Origin: Drosophila pseudoobscura
Lineage: Eukaryota; Arthropoda; Insecta; Diptera; Drosophilidae
NCBI RefSeq assembly: GCF_009870125.1
Contig: NC_046680.1
Span: 14,527,501-14,591,500 of the forward strand
Direction: 5' to 3'
DNA length: 64,000 bases
Shown: in pieces, positions 24,401 to 35,130 of the stretch
Numbering within the stretch: the stretch's first letter is position 1
How the letters are laid out: each line of letters begins with the position of its first letter
The notes under the pieces: model-generated
The model's input: the letters and a program-made list of their open reading frames with translations, nothing else
Databases searched by the model: none
What the model was told of the DNA's origin: nothing
Made by a program: the position numbers and the translations under genes

Positions 24401-27400
24401 CTCGTTTGTGAGTCAACATTAGAGGCACGTCAACAATTCAATTTGAAAAATGCTAACTAACTGCGAGCCCTGCGGAGATAGTGGCTAAAAGGATTGCTGC
24501 CACAGCCAGGGGAATTGTGCGAGGTATCTACAATATGTAGATCCATTATCGAAGGATTGTAGGATGGGCAAAATAATATGATAGGTATTACTAAATGGTG
24601 AATAAAGTGCAATTCTACTGCCGTTGAATGCTCTTGCAATATCGATTCAGAACAGCATTTAAAGTTTGTGGCCGATTTGGGGAAACTTATAATCAAGAAT
24701 CAACTCATTTAGAGAATAGAATGAGCCACGAGGGACATATGTATGCATCCTTCAATAGAATGAAATCAGAAAATCAACTCAAAGTGCATTTCAATAAGTT
24801 TTCTTTGACTAAGATAGGGGATATTATTCAGCAGAATGGCGCCGATAGTAATAATTGATTGAATATTGATTATCGGAAACTTAATGTGATTATAAATTTG
24901 GACTCACCTGCGTTTGCGTGAGGCCCAGACTCGCCGCCAGCTCGGCTCGCTCGGGCAGGGCCAGGTATTGGGTGCGCTGGAACCGTCGGTTGAGCTGCTG
25001 CAGCTGCAGCGAGCTGTAGATGGTGCGGGGCTTGCGCATCTTCTTCCCCTTGCCGTTGACCCGGAGGCCGGACTCCTCGCACTTGTCCGAGATGGAAAAG
25101 TCTGCAAGAACCGAACAAAGGAATGGAAACCGTCAGTCGGCTGGCTCTGTAAATGGCAAGCGACTTTGCAATGATGAATTTATAATTAGGCTATGAAATT
25201 ATGGCCAGAATGGAGCGGCGGCTTGGCGGCTGGGCGGCTTGGCGGCCTGCCGGCTTGGGTGGAGCGGGAGAATGCTGCAGAATGCTGGGGGGAGTAGAAC
25301 ACTTAACCCTTTTTTGTGTATATTGTGTGCGCCATATGCATATTTATGAGGAAATTCCCCCGTCGAATGGAATGCATGAAACTGTTACATTTATGGACCT
25401 GAATTAATTGCCCCTGCAGCCGGCAACCCATAGAAATCACAAAAAGAAACAAAGGCCTCATGTCTGTAGCTCTGAATCCTATATCGATTTGTTAAGTAAC
25501 TTGTAAATGTCAACGAATTATAGTTAATTGCAGAATTGAAAGTTCAAAGCACTCCGCAGTGCTGTGGTACGAATAAATCATCATCATCAGCCTCATCAGC
25601 TCTACGATGATACGATGATGATGGTGATGGCGATACGTAGAGCTCAAGTTCAATGAGCGGCGGCTGCACCAACTGTTGACGTTGCTAATTGTTCGAAACT
25701 AACACACACGGTGCCGCCGAACTATTATTAAATGCCAAATATGGTTACAGGTGTGTGCCATGCCTCTGTATGTTTATCCGTGTATCTGTGCGCTGGTGTA
25801 GGCCGAATTTATTTGGCGCCCGAGCAGCCAGCACGTGCTGCACACTCTTAATGACAAAATGGAACTGAGTAACAGAGCAACAGAGCCACAGAGATGGCAG
25901 CAATCATTGTCATTGTCGACCACCCAATGGCCCATTACTCAGCGCCGGCCCAGGCTCCCTAGTGTGCGTGTAGTGTCTCTATCTGTGTGAGTGATGGGCT
26001 CGGGCTCGGGCTCCGGCTCCGGCTCCTGGCCAACGGTTCTCTGCCACACATTCATCCATCAGGCAACTACGCCAAAGAATGGTGTAATTAATTACGCCAA
26101 ACGAAAGCCTAATTACTGCAATTATAATTACAAACAACTGTTTGGCAGGCGAGAGAGCGAGAGAGAGTAGTAGGACTTTCCTGAATCATCAGAGGGAACA
26201 CCAGGGAGAATATAGTTATAGCCATATAGACACGTAGATAACGATCAGCTGCTTTCCCAGATCTTGTGGCAGACCAGGCCAGAAGCTAACTTCAAGTGCA
26301 AGCAGAGAAGCCTCAAGGTTAATTGGGCCCACGTTGCGTATGAGTGACAATGTCTGGGCCTGAGGCTAGAACTGAGGCTGGGACCGACTGTGGCGTTGGC
26401 GTTGGCGTTGCTGTTTGTCTCCAGCCACAATGGCCAGCCAGCCAGCAGCCACAAAAGTGAATTGCTTTTTACTCACAAAATGGAAACTGCTCAACCAAAA
26501 CGCATCGAAATAGCAACAAAGTTGTTCAACAAAATGACAATGAAAACAGCAACAAATTGTCACAGTCAAGCGCGCAATTATGCCAGAGACTGAGACTGGG
26601 AACAACATTTGCCAAAAAAAAAAAGTCGAACAGAAAAAGGTCTAAAAATACTAAAGCAAGGAAAAGCTGAAATAAAAAAAAAAAGAGGAAACGTGCAACG
26701 CGAGCAAGAAAAATTTAATGAAACATTCAATTAAATTATAAACCTTTGGGATATACCACTTGTTTTTGTCTTTGGAGACTCCAAAACAAAGATTGCCAAA
26801 ACTATCTTTAGATTGTTTTCCAACAAGCAATTGAAGCTGGATGGAAGTAAAATACTGAAATCGCTAAAGAGTTTGTGTGTTTGGGAGACTGAATGGAGAC
26901 AAGTCAATCTTGAGATCAACGGGCAAACAAAAACCCCGCTAAAGAAGACAACAATGGCACTCGAGAGGCGTCGCGCTCTCGAGCTGAAGTGTCGCCAAAA
27001 AATAGAAGAGGAAGCTGCCAAGAGATCTCTCAAAGACCTCAACAGAAGAGCCCCAGCAGGCGGCCACAAATTATGTGTAGAGAAGAGATGGGAGGATGGG
27101 AGGATGGAAGGATAGGAGGTCACTTACCATCCTTGGGCGGACTGGAGCAGGGCGGGGCATAGCTGCCCAGGTGATAGCCGGAGTAGGAGTTCTGATGCAT
27201 GGGCGGGAACGGGTAGCCGAGGGCGCTGCGCGGACTCGGGAATCCTGAGTCCTGGCCTCCTTGTGGACCGAAGTGCTGGTAGGTGCTCCGTATGCCGCCG
27301 TACCTGAAAGACCAGTAAAATGTCGAAAAAGAAAATCAATAAATGGTTGAGTAAAAATAGAGTACACACGGGGACTACAGAGGATATTCTCGATGAATGA

Positions 27401-29306
27401 ATCGTGTACGGGGACACATCAACGTTTCCCATTTTCCCTATTTTTTCCATGTAGTTTGCGTGTTTTGTCTACACTTTTCACTATTAAATTCAAACGTCGC
27501 CGACAACGAACCACACGAAAAATTAAACAGAAAAACAGGGCCTAAAATGTTTCATGTTTAATGCAAAAAGCGTCGAAACGAAAACTTTTTCTCTCACAAC
27601 AAAAAATTAGGCCCGACGAGGGAGACCACAAACTTTTGCCATGACTTCATTTAAACAGAAACGGAAAAAGACACCGAAACAAAACTAAAGCCCCAACTTG
27701 ATGCGGTTAAATATATCAAAGAAAAATCAATACAAGTGTCAGAGTTTTGGGTTTTGGTTGTAGTTTCGGTTGGAGTTTTCCCTATACTGGTCGTAAATAT
27801 TTTGTTAACACTCGGCGGTTGGAACAGTTGAGCGAGTTCCCATGCATTATGCTCGGGTTCCTAGCGAATTGCATCAAATATTCAATGTTCTTTTGGCCCG
27901 GGAACACGGACGGCGGAACACGGAAGCGGAAGCCGGTCAAAAAGCCAAATGAAACGCAACTGAAACCGCAACGCACATCGGTCCGCGGAAAGCGGACAAG
28001 GAACAACGGACAACATGGCAGCTACTTGGAAGATAGAGCTCCTGGGGACCGAGACCAAGCCCAGCGAAGCATTCCAAACCCCAGAAGTTAAACACGCACA
28101 GAGCCAGAGAAATGACAGAAGAACATGGAGGGAAGAAACCGCAAAAACCCGGGAATGCAATGAAATATGTATAATGAAAAATCGAATCGTGCGTTGGAAA
28201 AACAATTGGCGGCAGTAGGCACAGCAGTACTCCAAAAAGTATTACTGAACTTGCATATATGGATCTACATACATATGTATCTACCCTCCTCGATTATGAC
28301 GATGATGATGGCGTTGGGAACCCTACGGGAAACATGCTTTATTTAGCACATGGACTGCCAGAGCCGGGAGTAGATTCAACTGAACTTAATTGAATTTATT
28401 TTTGGCTTCCGTTCGAGTCGCGAGGCACCAGCATGGACTGCACGCCGGAAAGTGCAACTGAAGAGATTTTCTTAATCAAAACTAATAATGCCGAGACCTC
28501 TACAAGGGATCGATCCCTCAACATCCTATTCATTAAACTGCAAAGCTTTCATAAACTCCACAAATAATATAGTCAAGGCGGAAGGCAGAAAATATTTATA
28601 AATTATGGAATTTACAATGATAGCATAAATACCATATCTATAAAGAACCCTTCTCGTCTCTTCCAATAAATCTTCTTCTGTTAATGGTTCTTGTACTCAT
28701 AATACAGAGCTATTTTATTTCTTACCCTTCCTAGGCATTTCAAGTATATGCTCTCAAATATACAGAAAAAGTCTGATAGGAAAATACAAAATAGTAAATA
28801 CTTTATTCCCATCAAAATGCATGTCTTTTCCATTCTAAAACACCTTTATCTTTATCATACCCCAACTTCCAGCAATTAAAATTATAGGTTTTATCTGAAC
28901 TAAATTTGCCTAACCAGGGAACGCCCTAACTCCCAACTTTTCTGTTTCCTTTCAGGGTGTGGTTGGTGCATGATACACAAATTAGATCGAATTCGGATAA
29001 CTGAAATGTGGCAAGAGTCTGTTGCAAGTCTTTTGAGTGGCAGTCAGTCAAAGGCTCGATGCTGCACTGAGTTTTGGGCAATTCTTTGACATTAGCTCAG
29101 GAGATCTTTCGGCTTCCGATAAGCTCCCTGACAATGGCGTAGCCCCCAAAAGGAGTCCGATCCTTGAAAACTCACCCGGCGGCGGCATGTTGCTGGAGCT
29201 CGACGAAGGCTGACTTTCCGGGTATGTTGACGCCGGGCGTGACGCTGGCCGCGGTGTTGCCACCGTCCATGTATTTGGGCGTGTGGGGGGCATCGGGGGC
29301 GTCCAT
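7979..29306 (-). CDS. Dll: Distal-less homeodomain transcription factor (seven coding exons)
   Basis: Distal-less is the nuclear homeodomain factor that specifies distal limb, antenna and sensory-organ fates. Coding exons, 5' to 3' on the minus strand, are 29306-29176, 27303-27128, 25101-24908, 8745-8604, 8516-8412, 8330-8111 and 7997-7979. All junctions are GT/AG and in phase and splice to 328 residues, against 327 in D. melanogaster as I remember it. The protein starts [16 protein letters not shown] and ends VWPAV. The homeodomain is residues 124-183, with R5, Y8, W48, Q50 and N51 of the fold visible; the 16.2 kb intron cuts it between helix-3 positions 44 and 45. A Ser/Pro-rich linker and Pro/His-rich C terminus follow. 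I chose the ATG at 29,306 because it matches the known start and no in-frame ATG lies upstream. Identification is very secure; the least certain join is the tiny last exon, which restores the known C terminus. Confidence 0.95.
11347..11373. repeat. (ATG)n trinucleotide repeat
   Basis: Nine ATG/GAT units lie in tandem in the large Dll intron. No reading frame of interest uses them. Confidence 0.9.
11510..11543. repeat. (GA)n followed by a 15-G run
   Basis: A GA-rich tract leads into 15 consecutive G. Sequencing length error is possible at such a run. Confidence 0.85.
17280..17302. repeat. (CAG)n repeat in the Dll intron
   Basis: About seven CAG units lie downstream of an (AACAAA)n A-rich stretch. 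They are open in one frame but without convincing protein context. Confidence 0.9.
17545..17620. mobile_element. Short dispersed-repeat-like sequence
   Basis: AATATACCCTTGTAGAGGGTA, followed by GCTTTCACCAGAACGTTGCA and a GACAATGAAGG word, resembles the common Drosophila repeat motif built on TATACCCTTGCAGAGGGTA with a following CAGAAGTTTG-like word. The piece is short and degenerate, and the family is not identified. Confidence 0.4.
21366..21404. repeat. (CA)n dinucleotide repeat
   Basis: A CA microsatellite of about 19 units preceded by a C run, inside the large Dll intron. Confidence 0.95.
24283..24314. repeat. (TG)n dinucleotide repeat
   Basis: A TG microsatellite of about 15 units with one interruption, 600 bases from the homeodomain exon. 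Confidence 0.9.
24908..25101 (-). CDS. Dll: Dll coding exon 3 (first two thirds of the homeodomain)
   Basis: This exon encodes residues 103-167: a short basic linker, then the homeodomain from its N-terminal arm (KPRTIY) through helices 1 and 2 to GLTQTQ at the start of helix 3. The donor GTGAGTC opens the 16.2 kb intron. The acceptor is TTGCAG next to 25,101. Confidence 0.95.
25102..29175. other. Dll: Dll introns 1 and 2
   Basis: Intron 2 (25,102-27,127) and intron 1 (27,304-29,175) show no coding potential beyond short chance frames. Both have consensus GT/AG ends on the minus strand. The sequence is moderately AT-rich with scattered simple repeats, for example ATG/GAT runs near 25,577-25,630. 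No RNA gene or clear mobile element was seen. Confidence 0.7.
27128..27303 (-). CDS. Dll: Dll coding exon 2
   Basis: This exon encodes residues 44-102 and one base of codon 103. It begins [16 protein letters not shown] and ends with a CSSPPKD segment. The acceptor CAG abuts 27,303 and the donor GTAAGTG follows 27,128. The Tyr/Pro/Gly-rich composition is typical of the region before the Dll homeodomain. Confidence 0.93.
29176..29306 (-). CDS. Dll: Dll coding exon 1
   Basis: This exon encodes residues 1-43 and two bases of codon 44, from the start ATG to the HAAAG segment. The donor GTGAG is read at 29,175-29,171. The 5' leader continues upstream without a visible in-frame ATG. Confidence 0.93.
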
Positions 29307-29515
29307 GCCCGACTGGGGGGTGCTGGGAGGCCCCTCGTAGGGGCTCCCTAGGTCCGTAAAATTGAGCGTGTTGGCGCCTATTGAGGCCACTTTATCAAGA
29401 ATTTTGAAGGCTTTTCTGGTGGCTGGACCCGCGGTAAGGAAATTCGATACAATCTGAGAACGATCAAGGCTTCAATCGAAATCTTAGACACTCGATAATG
29501 GGTGTGTATTGGTTG

Positions 29516-29553
<38 letters not shown>

Positions 29554-30370
29554 TTGATTGATTAATTTAATTACACGTAAACAAAGTTTTAATTGCTGTT
29601 CAGTTCGTTGTTGTTTCTTAAACTTTTGAGCGCGTAAATCCTTTTCCAGCTGCGAGGTAGCAATCCGCTTTTCTTTAGCACTTTAACTCTATTTTGCACT
29701 CTCTTTATCTCTCTCTTGATCTCTCTCTATATATATCTTTGATTACTTTTCACACTGGTCATGAATGGGGGGAGGAAGCTTGTGTATCATTTCGGGCTGT
29801 GCATTCATTCAGCACTGGCTTTTGATTTAACACTCAGTATTCCCGATTACAGCGACGGCCGCATTTCGAATTCAAACTCAAATCCAAAGCAAAGCAAAGC
29901 AAAGCAAATCAACTCAAATCAAATCACAATCGACGGCAGCGCGACGAATCGGATCGGAACACTTCTCAGATCGGCTCGGTGCAGACGGTTTTTAGATCCG
30001 ACGCTAAAGACTACGACGACGGAAACGACGGAAACGACAGCAACGACAGCAGCAGGTTGCAGCAACGGACGACGACCGACGACGAACTGCCCTCCAACAA
30101 AGTTCCGAACAAAGTAAGGCCTCCGCGGCGCGATTGCGCGCTGTTCGAGCCGAGCCCGACTTGTTTGCGCTGTCGCTTTGTCGCCCTGTGGTTGTAGTGT
30201 GCGAGCGGAACAGCACAGCGGCTCGGCTTAGACGTGCGCCGGAGTGGGACGGCTGCTGTTCTGATGCTCGTAGCCGCCAATCGTCTGTTGCGTTACCGGT
30301 TCCTGGTGTCGGTGTGCGTTTGGTGGTGTTGAAGCCAAACCAATACCAACAATTTTCTCACTAAGCCCGT
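29307..30370 (-). other. Dll: Dll 5' untranslated leader and promoter-proximal DNA (boundary uncertain)
   Basis: Upstream of the start ATG lie a leader open in the Dll frame for about 30-55 codons, a (GT)n tract (29,519-29,550), a TGATTGATTGATTAATTTAAT homeodomain/TALE-like site and CT-rich GAGA-factor-type tracts (about 29,698-29,731). A GC-rich stretch follows to about 30,330, with many GA, CGA and CAG words, typical of a Drosophila developmental 5' UTR. I could not fix the transcription start from a clear TATA or initiator. Confidence 0.4.
29519..29550. repeat. Dll: (GT)n repeat in the Dll leader region
   Basis: Sixteen GT units directly abut a TGATTGATTGATTAATT homeodomain-like site, between the Dll start codon and the probable promoter. 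Confidence 0.9.
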
Positions 30371-31018
30371 CGCACCGGGGGTTGGGGAGGGTTGCTTACT
30401 CGCCGTTTTTACTGTCATTTCTGCCTTTTGTCTAGGTCTAGGGCCCCGTATTGAGGCGTGGCCTGTCGCCCCCCATATTCGGGTTTCGGGATTTTCGGTG
30501 CGGAGACTTCTCTCCTCTCTGCAACATTTATATGCAAATATGCCGGACAGAGGTGGCAGAGGGGGCAGGGCCTGGCTACCCATGGAAAGTGCAAATATTT
30601 TGACGTTATAAATAATGTTGATTAAATGCAAAGGTCTCAATTATTAAATTGATTGTTGAACCTGTAATTTTGTCTGTTTCTTCTGCTGTTTGCGGGTTTT
30701 TCGGTTCAAATCGAAACTGTGGCACATCCAACGGATTGTGGGGGCCGCCAAAAGATGGGGGGAAATCAAATATAATTTAATTCAATGATTTGTTTAGATA
30801 CTGCGAGCACTCTCCAAGTGGGATGATATGAAAAGAAAAATATACTTAAATACTGTATAGTTTTCATATTTAAACATTTTTGTAAAAGGTGGAAATTTTC
30901 TTTGAAAAATCCAAATTTGTTATGTTTTCTTTAATTTTGGCATACCTGGCGCCATCCAGTGGCTGCATTTAGCGTCTGCAAACCTGTCTGACAGGCCGAC
31001 AATCTGCTCACCTGCTCC

Positions 31019-31040
31019 AACACACACACACACACACACA
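31019..31040. repeat. (CA)n dinucleotide repeat
   Basis: Eleven CA units upstream of Dll. Confidence 0.9.
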
Positions 31041-31146
31041 CGAGCGCACGCATACCAGAACGCCCCCGCTGGGGCGCAAAGAGAGCCGCATGCCACGCCT
31101 ACCACGGCGACTGTTACTCCAAAGAGCGAACGAGCGAGAGGTAGTA

Positions 31147-31149
<3 letters not shown>

Positions 31150-31191
<42 letters not shown>
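31150..31191. repeat. (GA)n tract
   Basis: About 20 GA units, nearly uninterrupted. Such tracts bind GAGA factor in flies and are common in developmental control regions; no function is shown here. Confidence 0.9.
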
Positions 31192-34100
31192 CGCGCACGC
31201 GTATTCCAATTCAAAATGGCGTCCTTACCAAAAAGTTGTTGTTGGACTTTGTGTCGCTTTGTAGCCAGGTCCGGCGACAGCGAGCCGCATTTCGAGCGGC
31301 ATTTTTCATTCACAAAGTCGGTCGCCCGGAGACGGAACCAGAGAAAAAGACACAGAGACACAGAGTCCAAAAGCCAGAGAATCAGACAGTCAATTTTTTC
31401 TTTAAAAGAAATCAAAAAGCGACGGCGGAGCGAGCTTCCCTCTCAACCCCTCTCTCAGCCCAAGAGACAGGCAGTTGTCACCTGAGAAGGATTTCCGCTA
31501 AAAGTTGAAAATGCATATTCATAAGCCAGAGACAGAGACAGAGACAGCCCAGCATCAGCATCAGCGCCGCAGCAATTAACCAGCTATAGGGAGGGATAAA
31601 AGCCAACAAAAAGTTTATTTATATGTATAAAGTAAATAGATCCAGATTGAACATCAAGATAATGGGCCCGAGAGCAATATATGTAGTACAAATTGTGCGC
31701 TGAGCAGGCAAGTTTGATCCGATTGAAATGTTAATCCCCTTACGGTCCGGTTCGGTGCGGTACGATTCTGTTCAGTTCTGTTCTTACATCAATGTCGATA
31801 TTATTTGTGGATTTGTGTAATGATAAGATATTATTAGACGCCATCATAACTCTCACAGTTCACACCGTTTCTGTTCTGTTTCAGACCCTTTAATACAGAA
31901 TCTGTTATTTATTATTATGGTATTATGGTATTCTGTAGTGCCTTCAGATCTATTCTGAGTCCCTGTTCTTCTCTGTAGGTCGGCTACGCTGCACTAATTT
32001 TAGGGGAACAGTTCAAATGCACGTAATTGTTGCAATTACTCAATGAAATATTTATTAAATGCAAATTATGATTAGGCCAAGTTGGCTTTGGCTACTGCCA
32101 ACCCAGTGTCCGTGTTTGTGTGTGTGAGCATCTGTGTCCATTCGCGAGTATGAGAGTGTGTAAGTGTTTCTGTTGGGCCGCGATTAATTGCCCATAAATC
32201 AAAATCAAATTACCGCCACACGAGACACGTGCAAATATGTCAAACCAACACGTTTGCAAGTCAATCAGACCAGCGAATAAATTTATCAAATTGTCACAGT
32301 AGACTTCTGTATAAAATAGTCATAGATCAAGTCAAGGGCATCACATATCAGGCAGATGTAGGGCACATATAGAGAACAATCGATATCTGTAAACAGATTG
32401 AGTAGCGCGAGTTTATTAATCTACCAATTACCAGTATTTCTTAGGATCTATACCAAATATTACTCAACCTTTCTATATTTAAGGATCATCTTGCTGAATT
32501 TTTCCTCCCCTTGACCATTGACCAGCCGCTTGCCATTGACCCTGTTCCTTCCATCACTTCTTGTCCGGTTCAGCCATTAGCCTCTGCCATTATGCATGTA
32601 TTAAGGTGGTTACCCTAATTCCATTTTATTATATTGAAAGTACCACCAAAATACATGTAACCCCCAAGCTTTACTTTGATATCTCACTTGGCAAAGAAAT
32701 CACTTCAGGGAGAACAGAAAAAGAGAGCGACTGAGTAAATACAGAAGCCAAATCGATTTTGTTACCGAATAACATTAATTCCCGAATTAAAGCCAAGAGC
32801 CAGGCATTTGAACAAATGAGACGATTAATTTTGGGCCAAGAAAAACCGAAGGAGAACCACAATGAAGGAAAATCGAACGGAAAATTCGAAATGAACAGCA
32901 CAAACGCCCACCAATGGAGGATGGGCCGGGGAAAGACGGGAAGAGGGGAAAGCGCAACATGGAAACACCCACGAAACTAAAGGCAGAGAGGGGTCTGGCA
33001 GGGACGGGGATGGACGGGAATGGAGGACCCTCCTACAAGGGGAAATGCAAAGCAATGAACAAAGTTCCCGACCAAATACAATTTATCATTCAAATAATAA
33101 TGTGCCACAAATGAGTGAACCCGAACTCGAGAAAGAGAAGGCAACAGCCGGGACATAAATCAATCACACTCCAGGCCAGAAAAGGACAGCAAAAGAGAGA
33201 GAGAGAGCGCAAGAGCGAGAGCCAGCCAGGAATAGAGTTGGTCAGAAGTCTAGCTTCCGAGGGTTGTTTCGGGCTCAATGAAATGGAAACTGACTCCAAG
33301 TGGCATTTGCTCACTTGGCCGTCTCTTACCACGACTCCAGGCCCGTCTGCGACTCTCCATTCAAATGAAATGCGAGGCAACGCGTTCAAATTACATTTTA
33401 ATGAGTCCAAGTCCAGGGGCTGGAGATCGGTCAGTGGTTAGCGGGGTGCGGGCTCTGTTCTACTAGCGAAAATCAAACTGCAGACTAACTTCACCTTTGG
33501 AGCAGAATGGCATAGAGAGAGAGAGGGAGAGAGGGCCCATTCGATGCGCCTTTCAACGCCATAAACTGTGGAGTTTTGAAGTGCAACGCGAATGGGGCAG
33601 CCGCAGCCGCAGCCGCGGAGGAAGAGACTTTTATGAATTTGTTTATGATGTACGAGGAGGCTAATGAAAGCGCCACAGCAGGCGCCAAATTGGGTCAGGA
33701 CCGCCTGTGGCGGAGCTCCGCTTTTCGGGCATTCTGCCGATGGGCCCTCCATGGACCCACATGGAGCCGCATGGAGACGGGCCCCAGCTGCCGTGTGTGC
33801 GTGTATTGACATTCAATTCGAAATAAATCAGGGTTTACGACTCCAGAAGAGCCAACGACTTCATTGCAGCCACCCGCTCCCGCCCGAGCCAGTGCCAGGC
33901 CAGTGCCATTGCCAGGCGGCTTCCTTCAAAGATCAACGCTGGTGGCTATAACTCGACGGTTGGCCGTTGTTAGCCGTTGGCCCGTTGGCTTTCATCCTGG
34001 CGTTAATTGGCAGCACCGACACTGCCCGGGCCAATAAATTTCCAGCCGAACGGCCCCAGCTCCACGAACGACGACTGTTGATGTATTCATTGAGTCCTAG

Positions 34101-35098
34101 GATTTGTGGATCGGATCTCCGCATTGAACGAGGTGAGGACAAGGCGTGATTTGGTGGGGGGCCAACTGGGCCAATTAGCCACCGAAACACACAATGGAAA
34201 TGACGGCAGTGACAAGCACTTGGCCAGGAATTCAATTGAGTTTTAAGCCACTGAACGCTGATATGATGGCTTCGTTAGACTGGGAAAAAGGCAAGAGATT
34301 AATAGATTAATTAATGAATGAAATGAACAAAACTACAATTTATTTAGAAATAAGTATACAAATTTAAAAATACAATAAATAATAGATACATACGAATATG
34401 GACGAATCTTTACGACGTTAAACTTTTATCAACTGCCTCTTTTTTTGTACCCCTCTTCTCGACCACCTCCCCCCACCGTTCACCCCGAGGGCCTCTCTCT
34501 CAACAATTTCACACTTTGGGAAACATTTTAAGCAGCGTCACTCGAAAGGAACAATAATAAAATGCCACACAAAAAACCATCAACAAAAACTGTACACCCA
34601 AAAAGACACAGAAACAAAAAAACGAAAACCAAATGAAATGTTTTGGAAATTTGAAAATAATTGTTGACACTTTATTATTGTTGTTGCTGCCACGTAACAA
34701 GTGTGTGCGCCCCATCCACATCCCATTCCCATCCCCCTTCCCCTTTCCCTGCCACTCTGTGTGCACCTTTTGGCTGCACATGCGCAGGCCCAAAAAACTT
34801 CCGGCACCGCAGCCACAACAATATTTGAATAGGGACAAAAAAATTTAGTTGTGTCACATTAAAAAGCAATTATCACCTTAAATTAACCAGCGGATCCCCG
34901 GAGCCCCCCGTAGTCCGTAGTCCGCACTCGGAGTTGCGGGAGTCGCGTACATTGCCATCCATCGAAATATTCAAATTGCTCGACTCGAAATTTTATCTAA
35001 TGACTTTTCAAAAGGAGCCACAAAAACCGGTGACAGTGGAGGGGATGGCGATGGCGATGGCCCCGAGTGGGGTATAGCTGCTTGCCCCTCTCAGTGGC

Positions 35099-35130
35099 AG
35101 GGGCGGGGGCAGGGGCAGGGGCAGGGGCAG
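35099..35130. repeat. (GGGGCA)n repeat
   Basis: Five GGGGC(A/G) units give four or more closely spaced G runs and thus G-quadruplex potential on the plus strand. Confidence 0.85.

Larger units (their letters stand above)
8746..24907. other. Dll: Large Dll intron (16.2 kb)
   Basis: This intron interrupts the homeodomain codons and contains no convincing nested gene. It is rich in CAG, GA, CA and ATG trinucleotide tracts: (ATG)n at 11,347-11,373, a 15-G run at 11,529-11,543, (CAG)n at 17,280-17,302, (GCT)n near 20,385-20,406 and (CA)n at 21,366-21,404. A perfect 10 bp hairpin lies at 16,874-16,897 and a dispersed-repeat-like sequence near 17,553. Its length suits a host for Dll enhancers, but no specific enhancer can be named from sequence alone. 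Confidence 0.7.

Noticed and set aside
31090-31485. 131-codon ORF with a long Arg-Glu repeat
   Set aside because: Produced by the (GA)n tract; no conserved-looking sequence outside it.
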